Source of the DNA: Pseudomonas putida
Lineage (GTDB): Bacteria; Pseudomonadota; Gammaproteobacteria; Pseudomonadales; Pseudomonadaceae
NCBI RefSeq assembly: GCF_028682395.1
Contig: NZ_JANHLC010000001.1
Span: forward strand, 558,001 to 622,000
Length of the DNA: 64,000 nucleotides
Direction of reading: 5' to 3'
Below are positions 28,772 through 37,455 of this stretch, one piece after another; positions within the stretch are counted from its first letter, which is position 1; each line of letters begins with the position of its first letter. A program made the translations under genes and the position numbers. Below the pieces are notes generated by a model. It searched no databases. It saw only the letters and a program-made list of their open reading frames with translations, and was not told the origin of the DNA.

Positions 28772-30103
28772 ATGAAGCCGTCCCGTCTGTTGCTGATCTG
28801 GCTCGCCGTACTGGCCGCCTTCGGGTTGCTGCAGGGCACGCTGGAGCTGCTCGATATCGCCTTCGCACAGCGCCTCAAGCCGATTGGCTGGGGCCTGCTC
28901 CTGGCGCTGTTGCTGCTCGCCGCCCTCGATGCCCTGCGCCTGCGCCGCCTGCCGTCACCGCGCCTGCGCCGGCAGATGCCTGGCAGCCTGGCCCTGGGCC
29001 GCTGGAGCGAAGTGCGTCTCGAGGTGCAGCACGACTACCGCCAGCCCCTGGCCATCGACCTCTTCGATCACCCACCCGAAGGCCTGACTTTCGAACATCT
29101 GCCGCAGACCGTGCCACTCAACCCCGGCGAAGACAGCCAACTAGGCTACCGACTGCGCCCGCTCAAGCGCGGGCATTTCAACTTCACCCAGTGCGAAATC
29201 AGCCTGCCCAGCCCATTTGGGCTGTGGCGCCAACGCCGTTACCTGGCTGTGGCGGACGCCACCCGGGTCTATCCCGACTTCGCCCGGTTATACGGCGCCC
29301 GGCTGCTGGCCGTGGACAACTGGCTGAGCCAGCTCGGCGTGCGCCAACGCCAGCGCCGCGGCCAGGGACTGGAGTTCAACCAGTTGCGTGAGTACCGCGA
29401 AGGCGACAGCCTGCGCCAGATCGACTGGAAAGCCACCGCCCGCCAGCGCACCCCCATCGCCCGTGAATACCAGGATGAACGCGACCAGCAGATCGTCTTT
29501 CTCCTCGACTGCGGACGCCGTATGCGCAGCCAGGACGGCGAACTGACGCACTTCGATCACGCCCTCAACGCCTGCCTGCTGCTCAGCTATGTGGCCTTGC
29601 GCCAGGGCGATGCCGTGGGCCTGGGGACCTTTGCCAGCGAGCAGCCGCGCTACCTGGCGCCGGTCAAGGGCAGCGGCCAACTCAACGTGTTGCTCAATAC
29701 GGTCTACGACCTGGACAGCAGCCAGCGCCCGGCGGACTTCCAGGCCGCCGCCAGCCAGTTGCTCGCCCGCCAGAAACGCCGGGCGCTGGTGGTGCTAGTG
29801 ACCAACCTGGGCGATGAAGATGAAGAAGAACTGCTCGGCGCGGCCAAGCGCATCGGCCGCCAGCACCGGGTACTGGTCGCCAGCCTGCGTGAAGAAGTCC
29901 TCGACCAACTGCGCCAGGCGCCCGTGCAAACCCTGCCCGAGGCGCTCGCCTACTGCGGCTCCATCGACTATCTGAACGCCCGCGCCATCCAGCACGAGCG
30001 CCTTGCCGCCCACGGCATCGCCGTGCTCGATGCCTTGCCGAGCGAGTTTGGCGCCGAATTGGTGAGCCGTTATCTAAGCTGGAAAAAAGCCGGCACGCTG
30101 TGA
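28772..30103 (+). CDS. DUF58 (VWA-like) membrane protein
   Basis: 443 residues. Two adjacent N-terminal helices (about 5-25 and 35-52) are followed by an immunoglobulin-like segment and then the DUF58 signature LEFNQLREYREGDSLRQIDWKATARQR near 205-235. The last 200 residues have a VWA-type fold (IVFLLDCGRRM carries a metal-site-like D-x-G; GVALRQGDAVGLGTF), though the canonical DxSxS motif is only partly kept. It ends one base before the end of the convergent PilZ gene. Last gene of the operon and the expected client or partner of the MoxR ATPase. Confidence 0.9.
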   Translation: MKPSRLLLIWLAVLAAFGLLQGTLELLDIAFAQRLKPIGWGLLLALLLLAALDALRLRRLPSPRLRRQMPGSLALGRWSEVRLEVQHDYRQPLAIDLFDHPPEGLTFEHLPQTVPLNPGEDSQLGYRLRPLKRGHFNFTQCEISLPSPFGLWRQRRYLAVADATRVYPDFARLYGARLLAVDNWLSQLGVRQRQRRGQGLEFNQLREYREGDSLRQIDWKATARQRTPIAREYQDERDQQIVFLLDCGRRMRSQDGELTHFDHALNACLLLSYVALRQGDAVGLGTFASEQPRYLAPVKGSGQLNVLLNTVYDLDSSQRPADFQAAASQLLARQKRRALVVLVTNLGDEDEEELLGAAKRIGRQHRVLVASLREEVLDQLRQAPVQTLPEALAYCGSIDYLNARAIQHERLAAHGIAVLDALPSEFGAELVSRYLSWKKAGTL

Positions 30104-30104
30104 G

Positions 30105-30491
30105 TCAGGCCGAGGCTGGCAGTGGGCGAAAGCTGAAATAGCAGGACAAGGCGCGGATCAGTTGCACGTAGTCACCCGGTGCCTCACGCAACACAAAGCC
30201 CGAATCGAAGTAGCCGGGCGTGGCATCTTCGCGGCACCACAGGCAATCGGCCTCCAGATCGATAAACAGAAGACTGCCATCCAGGCCGGGCACCTTCAGG
30301 CGCAGCTGGAAGTGGCCACCGACCAGCAGTGGCAACTGGCTGATCAGCATCAGGCCCTGCTCGGAGACATTGCCGAGATAGCCCACGGTGCTGTCCGTGA
30401 AACGGTTGAAAACGCGCAGAAAACCGGGCAATTGCCGGCGTTCGATCCGGCGATGAGTCAACATGGCGGTCATCACTTGCTCAAAGGCCAT
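30105..30491 (-). CDS. PilZ-domain protein
   Basis: 128 residues, a single PilZ domain. The cyclic-di-GMP-binding motifs are visible: RRIERRQLPG (RxxxR) at about 14-22 and NVSEQGLM (the D/NxSxxG loop, here N-x-S-x-x-G) at about 41-48. So it should bind c-di-GMP. Start could be 30491 or an internal ATG at 30473 or 30464; none has a strong ribosome site. A GGDEF protein is encoded 4 kb away. It faces the DUF58 gene tail-to-tail with one base between them. Confidence 0.85.
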   Translation of the reverse strand: MAFEQVMTAMLTHRRIERRQLPGFLRVFNRFTDSTVGYLGNVSEQGLMLISQLPLLVGGHFQLRLKVPGLDGSLLFIDLEADCLWCREDATPGYFDSGFVLREAPGDYVQLIRALSCYFSFRPLPASA

Positions 30492-30635
30492 TCAGCATGA
30501 CCGCGCTAGTGCATGGCGCGCGCCCCGACGATAGCGCCGAGACACGCTTGGGGCGCACAGCCCTGTGCAGATCAGATCTTAGTCCAGCCCGGCGACTCGA
30601 CCCGATTAAATTTCACCCGTCATCGAACGCCGCGC

Positions 30636-31007
30636 TTACAGCGGTGCGGGCTTGGGTTGCGCTGGCATCGCACGCAGATGGCCAAGCTGCTGCAAGGTCT
30701 CCAGGCGCGCACGAGCACGGTAGGCATACTCGCTGCTGGGGTGCTGGGCCAGAATGTACTGATAGGTCTGGGCAGCATCGAGGAACAGTTTCTGGCGCTC
30801 CAGGCACTGGCCGCGCAGCATCGAGACTTCCGGCTGGATATAGCGGCGCGCCCGGCTATCACGGTCGACCTTGGACAATTCGATCATCACGCGGTCGCAA
30901 TCGCCCTTGTCATAGGCGTAATAGGCATTGTTCAGGTGTTGGTTCATCGCCCAACGGGTGCAACCGACGACACTGGCCGCCATCATTAAAACGAGCAAAA
31001 TTCGCAT
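30636..31007 (-). CDS. Lipoprotein with TPR-like helices
   Basis: 123 residues. Signal peptide MRILLVLMMAASVVGC with lipobox VVGC, so it is predicted to be lipid-anchored; the residue after Cys is Thr, so outer-membrane sorting is likely. The rest holds TPR-like helices (AYYAYDKGDCDRVMIELSKV, DAAQTYQYILAQHPSSEYAYRARARL) and a Pro-rich end. The start at 31007 has GGAGATACCCC upstream; a longer form from 31025 lacks one. Lies between PilZ and pykA. Likely a protein-interaction lipoprotein; specific role unknown. Confidence 0.82.
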   Translation of the reverse strand: MRILLVLMMAASVVGCTRWAMNQHLNNAYYAYDKGDCDRVMIELSKVDRDSRARRYIQPEVSMLRGQCLERQKLFLDAAQTYQYILAQHPSSEYAYRARARLETLQQLGHLRAMPAQPKPAPL

Positions 31008-31168
31008 GGGGTATCTCCTGTTCACAGCAGTGTATCGACCCCTGGGCGGAAATCTTCAAGGCCGTATCAAGCAAACAATCGGATCAGCAAAAAGTAGTGC
31101 GTAGGAACAATGACTACAGCAACGGACCATAGTAGCCTTTCGCTGCGCTTGAACTCAGGAGTCTTTGC

Positions 31169-32620
31169 ATGTCTGTTCGTCGTACCAAAATCGTCGCCAC
31201 CCTTGGCCCTGCGAGCAACTCGCCGCAAGTGCTGGAGCAGTTGATCCTTGCAGGCCTGGACGTTGCCCGTCTGAACTTCTCCCACGGCACGCCCGATGAG
31301 CACAAGGCTCGCGCCCAGCTAGTACGCGACCTCGCCGCCAAGCACGGGCGCTTCGTCGCACTGCTGGGTGACCTGCAAGGCCCGAAAATCCGTATCGCCA
31401 AATTTGCCAACAAGCGCATCGAACTCAAGGTCGGTGATCGCTTTACCTTCTCCACCAGCCATCCGCTGACAGACGGCACCCAGGATATCGTCGGTATCGA
31501 CTACCCGGACCTGGTCAAGGATTGCGGTGTCGGCGACGAGCTGCTGCTCGACGACGGCCGCGTGGTCATGCGTGTCGACACCGCGACCGCTGACGCCCTG
31601 CACTGCACCGTGCTGATCGGCGGCCCGCTGTCCGATCACAAAGGCATCAACCGTCGCGGCGGCGGCCTGACGGCGCCAGCCCTGACCGAGAAAGACAAGG
31701 CCGACATCAAGCTGGCTGCCGAGATGGACCTGGACTACCTGGCCGTCTCCTTCCCACGTGACGCCAGCGACATGGAATACGCCCGCCGCCTGCGCGACGA
31801 GGCCGGCGGTACCGCCTGGCTGGTCGCCAAGATCGAACGCGCCGAAGCCGTGGCCAATGATGAAACCCTCGACGGCCTGATCAAGGCCAGCGATGCGGTG
31901 ATGGTTGCCCGGGGTGACCTGGGTGTGGAAATCGGCGATGCCGAGCTGGTGGGCATCCAGAAAAAAATCATTCTGCACGCCCGCCGTCATAACAAGGCCG
32001 TGATCGTCGCGACCCAGATGATGGAGTCGATGATCCAGAACCCGATGCCGACCCGCGCCGAAGTGTCCGATGTGGCCAACGCCGTGCTCGACTACACCGA
32101 CGCCGTGATGCTGTCGGCGGAAAGTGCCGCCGGTGCCTACCCGCTCGAAGCGGTACAGGCCATGGCGCGGATCTGCGTCGGTGCCGAAAAGCACCCGACC
32201 AGCAAGACCTCCAGCCACCGCATGGGCACCACATTTGAAAGCTGCGACCAGAGCATTGCGCTGGCGGCCATGTACACCGCCAACCACTTCCCTGGCGTCA
32301 AGGCGATCATTGCCCTGACCGAAAGCGGCTATACGCCACTGATCATGTCGCGGATTCGCTCCTCGGTGCCGATCTACGCATTCTCCCCCCACCGTGAAAC
32401 CCAGGCGCGCGCGGCCATGTTCCGTGGCGTGTACACCGTGCCATTTGACCCGGCCTCGTTGCCGCCAGAGCAGGTCAGCCAGGCGGCCATCGACGAGTTG
32501 CTCAAGCTGGGCGTGGTCGAGAAAGGCGACTGGGTCATCCTGACCAAGGGCGACAGCTACCACACCACCGGTGGCACCAATGGCATGAAGATCCTGCATG
32601 TCGGCGACCCGATGGTCTAA
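31169..32620 (+). CDS. pykA: Pyruvate kinase
   Basis: 483 residues, PykA type. RRTKIVATLGPASNSPQVL, the domain-A LDVARLNFSHG, the active-site AKIERAEAVAN (catalytic Lys) and the MVARGDLGVEIG and ATQMMESMIQNPMPTRAEVSDVANAVLDYTDAVMLSAESA blocks are intact. Catalyses phosphoenolpyruvate plus ADP to pyruvate plus ATP. AGGAGTCTTTGC precedes the ATG. A terminator follows. In PAO1 pykA is PA4329, with the same neighbours. Confidence 0.97.
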   Translation: MSVRRTKIVATLGPASNSPQVLEQLILAGLDVARLNFSHGTPDEHKARAQLVRDLAAKHGRFVALLGDLQGPKIRIAKFANKRIELKVGDRFTFSTSHPLTDGTQDIVGIDYPDLVKDCGVGDELLLDDGRVVMRVDTATADALHCTVLIGGPLSDHKGINRRGGGLTAPALTEKDKADIKLAAEMDLDYLAVSFPRDASDMEYARRLRDEAGGTAWLVAKIERAEAVANDETLDGLIKASDAVMVARGDLGVEIGDAELVGIQKKIILHARRHNKAVIVATQMMESMIQNPMPTRAEVSDVANAVLDYTDAVMLSAESAAGAYPLEAVQAMARICVGAEKHPTSKTSSHRMGTTFESCDQSIALAAMYTANHFPGVKAIIALTESGYTPLIMSRIRSSVPIYAFSPHRETQARAAMFRGVYTVPFDPASLPPEQVSQAAIDELLKLGVVEKGDWVILTKGDSYHTTGGTNGMKILHVGDPMV

Positions 32621-32640
32621 GGCCCAGGTCCTTGCCCATT

Positions 32641-32675
32641 AAAAAGCCCCGCGGCGCACACCGCGGGGCTTTTTG
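32641..32675 (+). terminator. Terminator after pykA
   Basis: Stem AGCCCCGCGG / CCGCGGGGCT with six-base loop, A5 upstream and T5 downstream. Confidence 0.93.
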
Positions 32676-32728
32676 CTATCAGGGCAACTGCTGAGCCATG
32701 CCTTTGTCGTGACTGCGGCGACAAGCGG

Positions 32729-33478
32729 CTAGCGCTTGCTCAAAAAGCCTGACAAGGCCGCCAGTGCCTCGGGTGAATGCAAGCGCTGCACAAACAACTC
32801 GCCTTCCTGCGCAATCACCTGCAGCAATTGCTCGCGATCAGGCGCCTTCATCAGCGCTTTGCTGATCTGCACCGCCGTCGGCGTCAGTTCGGCCAACCGC
32901 CCGGCCATCTCCCGCGCCCGCGCCAGAGCCGCCGGTCCATTGGCCAGAACTTCACTGGCCAAGCCCCAGGCGCCTGCCTGTTCGCCACTGAACCCCTCGC
33001 CCAGCAGCAACAGTTGCGCCGCCCGGGCCTGGCCCAGCAACCTCGGCAAAATCAGGCTGGAACCAAACTCGGGGCACAAGCCAAGATTGACGAACGGCAT
33101 GCGCAACCGGGCATCGGCACTGATATAGACCAGGTCGCAGTGCAGCAACAGCGTGGTGCCGATGCCCACGGCTGAGCCTGCCACCGCCGCGACCAAAGGC
33201 TTGCGACACGCCAGCACGCTGCGCATAAACACAAATACCGGGCTCTGCGGTCCGCTGGGAGGATCTTCGAGAAAGTCGGCAATATCGTTACCGGCGGTAA
33301 AACACTCACTGCTGCCACTGATCAACACGACCCTGACGGTCGGGTCCGCGTCGGCCTGTTGCAGGGCAATGGCCAGCTGGCTGTACATTTCGCGCGTCAG
33401 GGCATTCTTTTTATCAGGGCGATTGAGGCGCAAGGACAGCAGCCCACTTTCGCGCTCGAGGATTACGGCGTCGCTCAT
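32729..33478 (-). CDS. Enoyl-CoA hydratase/isomerase family protein
   Basis: 249 residues of the crotonase fold. The oxyanion-hole segments ECFTAGNDIADFL and GSAVGIGTTLLLHCDLVYIS and the LNRPDKKNALTREMY motif are present. Position 130s reads LGLCPEFGSSLILPRLLG: the Glu used by hydratases is in this region, so either hydratase or isomerase activity is possible. Substrate unknown. Alone between pykA and the ferredoxin reductase on the minus strand; the 41-base gap to the latter suggests possible co-transcription with 33520-34455 upstream. PAO1 counterpart is PA4330. Confidence 0.9.
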   Translation of the reverse strand: MSDAVILERESGLLSLRLNRPDKKNALTREMYSQLAIALQQADADPTVRVVLISGSSECFTAGNDIADFLEDPPSGPQSPVFVFMRSVLACRKPLVAAVAGSAVGIGTTLLLHCDLVYISADARLRMPFVNLGLCPEFGSSLILPRLLGQARAAQLLLLGEGFSGEQAGAWGLASEVLANGPAALARAREMAGRLAELTPTAVQISKALMKAPDREQLLQVIAQEGELFVQRLHSPEALAALSGFLSKR

Positions 33479-33519
33479 CCAGTGGCTCGCTTATTGTTAT
33501 TGAGTCTTGAGCAGCCGTC

Positions 33520-34455
33520 TCAGCCCGCGTTCAGAAACGCATCGGCCAGTAGTTGGCTACGGGGCAATCCCGCCATGAACAGCCGTCGGGAAAAAGCCTC
33601 GAGACTGTCTGGCGCCCCGCAGAGTAAAGCCAGGGTTTGCCGGGAAACAAGGCGCAATTGCGCCAAAGCAGCCGGTAGCTCGGCCGCCGTCCAGTAGTCC
33701 ACTTGGAGGTTGCCATGGCGGGCGACCAAGGCCGCCAAGGGCTCGCGGGCATAGTGCTCACTGGCATCGCGGGCCAGGTGAATCAGACGGATTTCACCCT
33801 GGTGATCCTGGCGCAAGGCTTCGCGCAGTACCCCCAGCAACGGGCCCAGCCCCGTACCGGCCGCCAGCAGCCATAGCGCCCGATTCTGCCAGTCGGGGTC
33901 ATAGTGCAGTGCGCCACCGCGCAGTTCGCCCAGGCTCAGGCGATCACCCACCACCAAGGCCCGCGCCGCATCGCTAAAGGCGCCCGGGAGACGGCAATCC
34001 AGATGAAACTCCAGGAAACCGTCTTCCTGCGGCAAGCTGGCCAGCGAATACGGGCGCGCCACTGCACCGGCCCAGAGCACCAGGTGCTGACCGGCCTGGT
34101 AGCGCAGCGGGCGCTGAGGCGCAAGGCGTAGGCGCAACACGCTCGGGCTCAGCCAGTCGAGCGCGAGCACCGTCGCAGGCAAGCCATCGCGCAGTGGATC
34201 GAACACCGCCACCCGCAGGTCCGTGTCGACCTCGCACTGACAGGCCAGGCGCCAGCCCAGCCGACGCTGTCCGGCGGCCAGGGCCTCAGGGCGATTGTCC
34301 CGGGGCTCACCCTCCAGGCAATGCACCAGGCAGGCATGGCAACTGCCAGCCCGGCAGCTATAGGGCACCGCCACCCCAGCCTGGTTCAAGGCATCGAGCA
34401 GGTTGCTGCCCGAAGCCACCGACCAGCGTCGCTCACCGACCACCAACTCAGGCAT
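33520..34455 (-). CDS. 2Fe-2S ferredoxin fused to NAD(P)H/FAD reductase
   Basis: 311 residues. Residues 1-85 are a plant-type ferredoxin domain with CRAGSCHACLVHC (Cys spacing C-x4-C-x2-C) and a fourth Cys in RLACQC. Then an FAD domain (ARPYSLASLP) and NAD domain (LWLLAAGTGLGPLLGVLR, LLCGAPDSLEAF). This is the electron-transfer component architecture of ring-hydroxylating or monooxygenase systems (like BenC/XylZ, CmtAa), but no oxygenase gene is nearby. The ATG at 34455 lies inside the end of the diguanylate cyclase gene (8-base overlap), so coupled translation. PAO1 PA4331 counterpart. Confidence 0.9.
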   Translation of the reverse strand: MPELVVGERRWSVASGSNLLDALNQAGVAVPYSCRAGSCHACLVHCLEGEPRDNRPEALAAGQRRLGWRLACQCEVDTDLRVAVFDPLRDGLPATVLALDWLSPSVLRLRLAPQRPLRYQAGQHLVLWAGAVARPYSLASLPQEDGFLEFHLDCRLPGAFSDAARALVVGDRLSLGELRGGALHYDPDWQNRALWLLAAGTGLGPLLGVLREALRQDHQGEIRLIHLARDASEHYAREPLAALVARHGNLQVDYWTAAELPAALAQLRLVSRQTLALLCGAPDSLEAFSRRLFMAGLPRSQLLADAFLNAG

Positions 34456-35569
34456 CACTGTGTTCCCAGGCCGCGGCACAGCGATTGCGCCCATCGCGCT
34501 TGGCCCGATACAGCGCCTGGTCGGCACGGTGTAAGGCATTGTCGAGGTCATCCCCGACCTGCAGCAGGGTCATGCCCACCGAGAGGCTCAAGTCATTGAT
34601 CGTGAAGCCCACCAACACCACCTCGGCAAAGGCCAGCCGCAAGCGCTCGCAACATGCCGTCAGGCGCTCGGGCGTGGCATCGGGCAACAACAGCACAAAT
34701 TCCTCACCACCGTAGCGCGCCAGGATGTCGCCCTGGCGCAGGCAGGCACTGGCCACGCCCGCGAACGCCTGCAAAACCTGGTCGCCGGCCGCATGGCCGT
34801 GCACATCGTTGATACGTTTGAAATGGTCGAGGTCGATCAGCGCCAGGCCATGGGCCTGCCGGTTCTCCATACTCTCCAGCGCCCGGGAAGCCAGGCGCAG
34901 GAAATGCCGGCGATTGAACAGGCCGGTCAGTTCATCGGTGGCCACCAGGTCTTCCAGCTGGCGCATCATCCCGCGCAGCGTGTCCTGATGCGCCTGCAGG
35001 GCAAAGCGGCGTTGGCGCATGCGCTGCCGCGAAGCCTGGACATAGATGGCATAGAGGCAAAGCCAGATCAGCACCACCAGCAGCACGCACACCTGCAACA
35101 GCGCCAGGCTCGGCGCTGCCAACTGGAAGTGATAACCCTCCCAAAGATTGAGTGACGCAAAGCAGAAAAAAGCCAGCGCCGCACACCCGATAAAGGCGCG
35201 CCGCGTGAGATGGAACAGACCGAACAAGAGAATCAGCGGGTAAAGTGCCAGAAAGATCCCCCGCGCCTCCTGCAAATGGCTCAGCAGGTAGGTCTGCCAG
35301 AAGATCCCCAGGACGATCTGCACCTGGGTCAGGCTCGGGTCGGCGAAACGCAGGTTCCAGCCGCTGTAGAACACCACGCCCAGGACCAATTGGCAAAGCA
35401 GTACCAGACCGCTACTGAACAGGGCGGTATGCGTGGGAGCGCGATAGTGATCCGTCAAAATCGCCACCCAAACCAGGGTCAGGACCAGCACATAAGTCCC
35501 CGCCGCCAAGGCGAAGCGCTTCAACAGCAACTGCTGTATCGCGTTATGAGTCACTCGTTGGCTCACCAT
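34448..35569 (-). CDS. sadC: Membrane diguanylate cyclase, SadC-like
   Basis: 373 residues. Five or six membrane helices in the first 180 residues (about 20-40, 50-68, 85-100, 105-122, 126-142, 158-178), a short coiled coil, then a GGDEF domain: DELTGLFNRRHF, DLDHFKRINDVHGHAAGDQ, active site RYGGEEF (GGEEF 287-291) and an I-site RQGD at 278-281 for product inhibition. It makes cyclic di-GMP. Position before the class I fumarase and after a ferredoxin reductase matches PAO1 PA4332 (SadC), but SadC there is longer (487 as I recall), so the name is provisional. ATG 35569 is the start; the longer frame begins with TTG. Confidence 0.85.
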   Translation of the reverse strand: MVSQRVTHNAIQQLLLKRFALAAGTYVLVLTLVWVAILTDHYRAPTHTALFSSGLVLLCQLVLGVVFYSGWNLRFADPSLTQVQIVLGIFWQTYLLSHLQEARGIFLALYPLILLFGLFHLTRRAFIGCAALAFFCFASLNLWEGYHFQLAAPSLALLQVCVLLVVLIWLCLYAIYVQASRQRMRQRRFALQAHQDTLRGMMRQLEDLVATDELTGLFNRRHFLRLASRALESMENRQAHGLALIDLDHFKRINDVHGHAAGDQVLQAFAGVASACLRQGDILARYGGEEFVLLLPDATPERLTACCERLRLAFAEVVLVGFTINDLSLSVGMTLLQVGDDLDNALHRADQALYRAKRDGRNRCAAAWEHSDA

Positions 35570-35877
35570 GCTGAGAAAGGGTTTCCTACCCGTAGAAGCC
35601 ACTTGCCACTTTAGAGAGGTATCCAAAAAATAACTATTCAAATTTGGTCGCGTGTACAAGTTGGCACGTCAGCCACGCAAAAACAGTGCCGCCCGGCTGC
35701 GCGACCTTCGTTTGAGACGCTCGCGGATGTGTCCTACAGCGTGGCGGGTTATACTACCGCGCCTTTTTGTGCCGGCCTCGTGCCAGCCCAGCCTTGAAAG
35801 ATGTTTTCGACAGACCAGACATACCCAGGTCGCAAACACCTTATTTAATGTTCCCGTCTTATAGAGGAGCGCGACCC

Positions 35878-37401
35878 ATGACCGTGATCAAGCAAGACGA
35901 CCTGATTCAGAGCGTTGCCGACGCCCTGCAATTCATCTCCTACTACCATCCCGTGGACTTTATCCAGGCCATGCACGAGGCCTACCTGCGCGAAGAGTCG
36001 CCAGCAGCCCGCGACTCCATGGCTCAGATCCTGATCAACTCGCGCATGTGCGCCACCGGCCACCGGCCGATCTGCCAGGACACCGGTATTGTCACCGTGT
36101 TCGTGCGCGTGGGCATGGATGTGCGCTGGGATGGCGCGACCATGGGCCTGGACGACATGATCAACGAAGGCGTGCGTCGCGCCTACAACCTGCCGGAAAA
36201 CGTCTTGCGTGCTTCCATCCTGGCCGACCCGGCCGGTGCGCGCAAGAACACCAAGGACAACACCCCGGCCGTGATCCACTACTCCATCGTCCCGGGCAAC
36301 ACCGTGGAAGTGGACGTGGCGGCCAAGGGCGGCGGTTCCGAGAACAAGTCGAAGATGGCCATGCTCAACCCGTCCGACTCGATCGTCGACTGGGTGCTCA
36401 AGACCGTTCCGACCATGGGCGCTGGCTGGTGCCCACCGGGCATGCTCGGCATCGGCATCGGCGGCACCGCCGAGAAAGCCGCGGTCATGGCCAAGGAAGT
36501 GTTGATGGAATCCATCGACATCCACGAGCTCAAGGCTCGCGGCCCGTCCAACCGCATCGAAGAAATGCGCCTGGAGCTGTTCGAGAAGGTCAACCAACTG
36601 GGCATCGGCGCCCAGGGCCTGGGTGGCCTGACCACCGTGCTCGACGTGAAGATCATGGACTACCCGACCCATGCCGCCTCGCTGCCGGTCTGCATGATCC
36701 CCAACTGCGCCGCCACCCGTCACGCGCACTTCGTGCTTGACGGCTCCGGCCCGGCCTCGCTGGAAGCGCCACCACTCGACGCCTACCCGGAAATCGTCTG
36801 GGAAGCCGGCCCGTCGGCCCGTCGCGTCAACCTCGACACCCTGACCCCGGAAGATGTGCAGAGCTGGAAGCCGGGCGAAACCGTACTGCTCAACGGCAAG
36901 ATGCTCACCGGTCGCGACGCGGCGCACAAGCGCATGGTCGAGATGCTGAACAAGGGTGAAACCCTGCCGGTGGACCTCAAGGGGCGCTTTATCTACTACG
37001 TTGGCCCGGTCGATCCGGTCGGTGACGAAGTGGTGGGCCCTGCCGGTCCGACTACGGCTACGCGGATGGACAAATTCACCCGCCAGATCCTCGACCAGAC
37101 CGGCCTGCTGGGCATGATCGGCAAGTCCGAGCGCGGCCCGACCGCTATCGACGCCATCAAGGAACACAAAGCCGTGTACCTGATGGCCGTTGGCGGTGCA
37201 GCCTATCTGGTGGCCCAGGCGATCAAGAAATCCCGTGTCGTGGCCTTTGCCGAGCTGGGCATGGAAGCGATCTACGAGTTCGACGTCAAGGACATGCCCG
37301 TGACCGTTGCCGTCGACAGCAACGGCGAGTCGGTACACATCACCGGCCCGGCCATCTGGCAGAAGAAAATCAGTGAAAGCCTGGCGGTGGAAGTGCAGTA
37401 A
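35878..37401 (+). CDS. fumA: Fumarate hydratase class I
   Basis: 507 residues, class I (iron-sulfur) fumarase. The cluster region GHRPICQDTGI, then PTMGAGWCPPGMLGIGIGGTAEKAAVMAKE and SLPVCMIPNCAATRHAHF, supply the Cys ligands of a 4Fe-4S cluster; the C-terminal beta domain has NGKMLTGRDAAHKRM and KGRFIYYVGPVDPVGDEVVGPAGPTTATRMD. Catalyses fumarate to malate in the TCA cycle. GAGGAGCGCGACCC precedes the ATG. Faces the sadC-like gene divergently. PAO1 PA4333 counterpart. Confidence 0.95.
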   Translation: MTVIKQDDLIQSVADALQFISYYHPVDFIQAMHEAYLREESPAARDSMAQILINSRMCATGHRPICQDTGIVTVFVRVGMDVRWDGATMGLDDMINEGVRRAYNLPENVLRASILADPAGARKNTKDNTPAVIHYSIVPGNTVEVDVAAKGGGSENKSKMAMLNPSDSIVDWVLKTVPTMGAGWCPPGMLGIGIGGTAEKAAVMAKEVLMESIDIHELKARGPSNRIEEMRLELFEKVNQLGIGAQGLGGLTTVLDVKIMDYPTHAASLPVCMIPNCAATRHAHFVLDGSGPASLEAPPLDAYPEIVWEAGPSARRVNLDTLTPEDVQSWKPGETVLLNGKMLTGRDAAHKRMVEMLNKGETLPVDLKGRFIYYVGPVDPVGDEVVGPAGPTTATRMDKFTRQILDQTGLLGMIGKSERGPTAIDAIKEHKAVYLMAVGGAAYLVAQAIKKSRVVAFAELGMEAIYEFDVKDMPVTVAVDSNGESVHITGPAIWQKKISESLAVEVQ

Positions 37402-37421
37402 GCACGTTCCCGAAAGGACAG

Positions 37422-37455
37422 AAGGCGAGCGGGTTATCCCGCTCGCCTTTTTTTA
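37422..37455 (+). terminator. Terminator after fumarase
   Basis: Perfect stem AAGGCGAGCGGG-TTAT-CCCGCTCGCCTT followed by T6. It abuts the stop of the convergent LysR gene. Confidence 0.93.
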
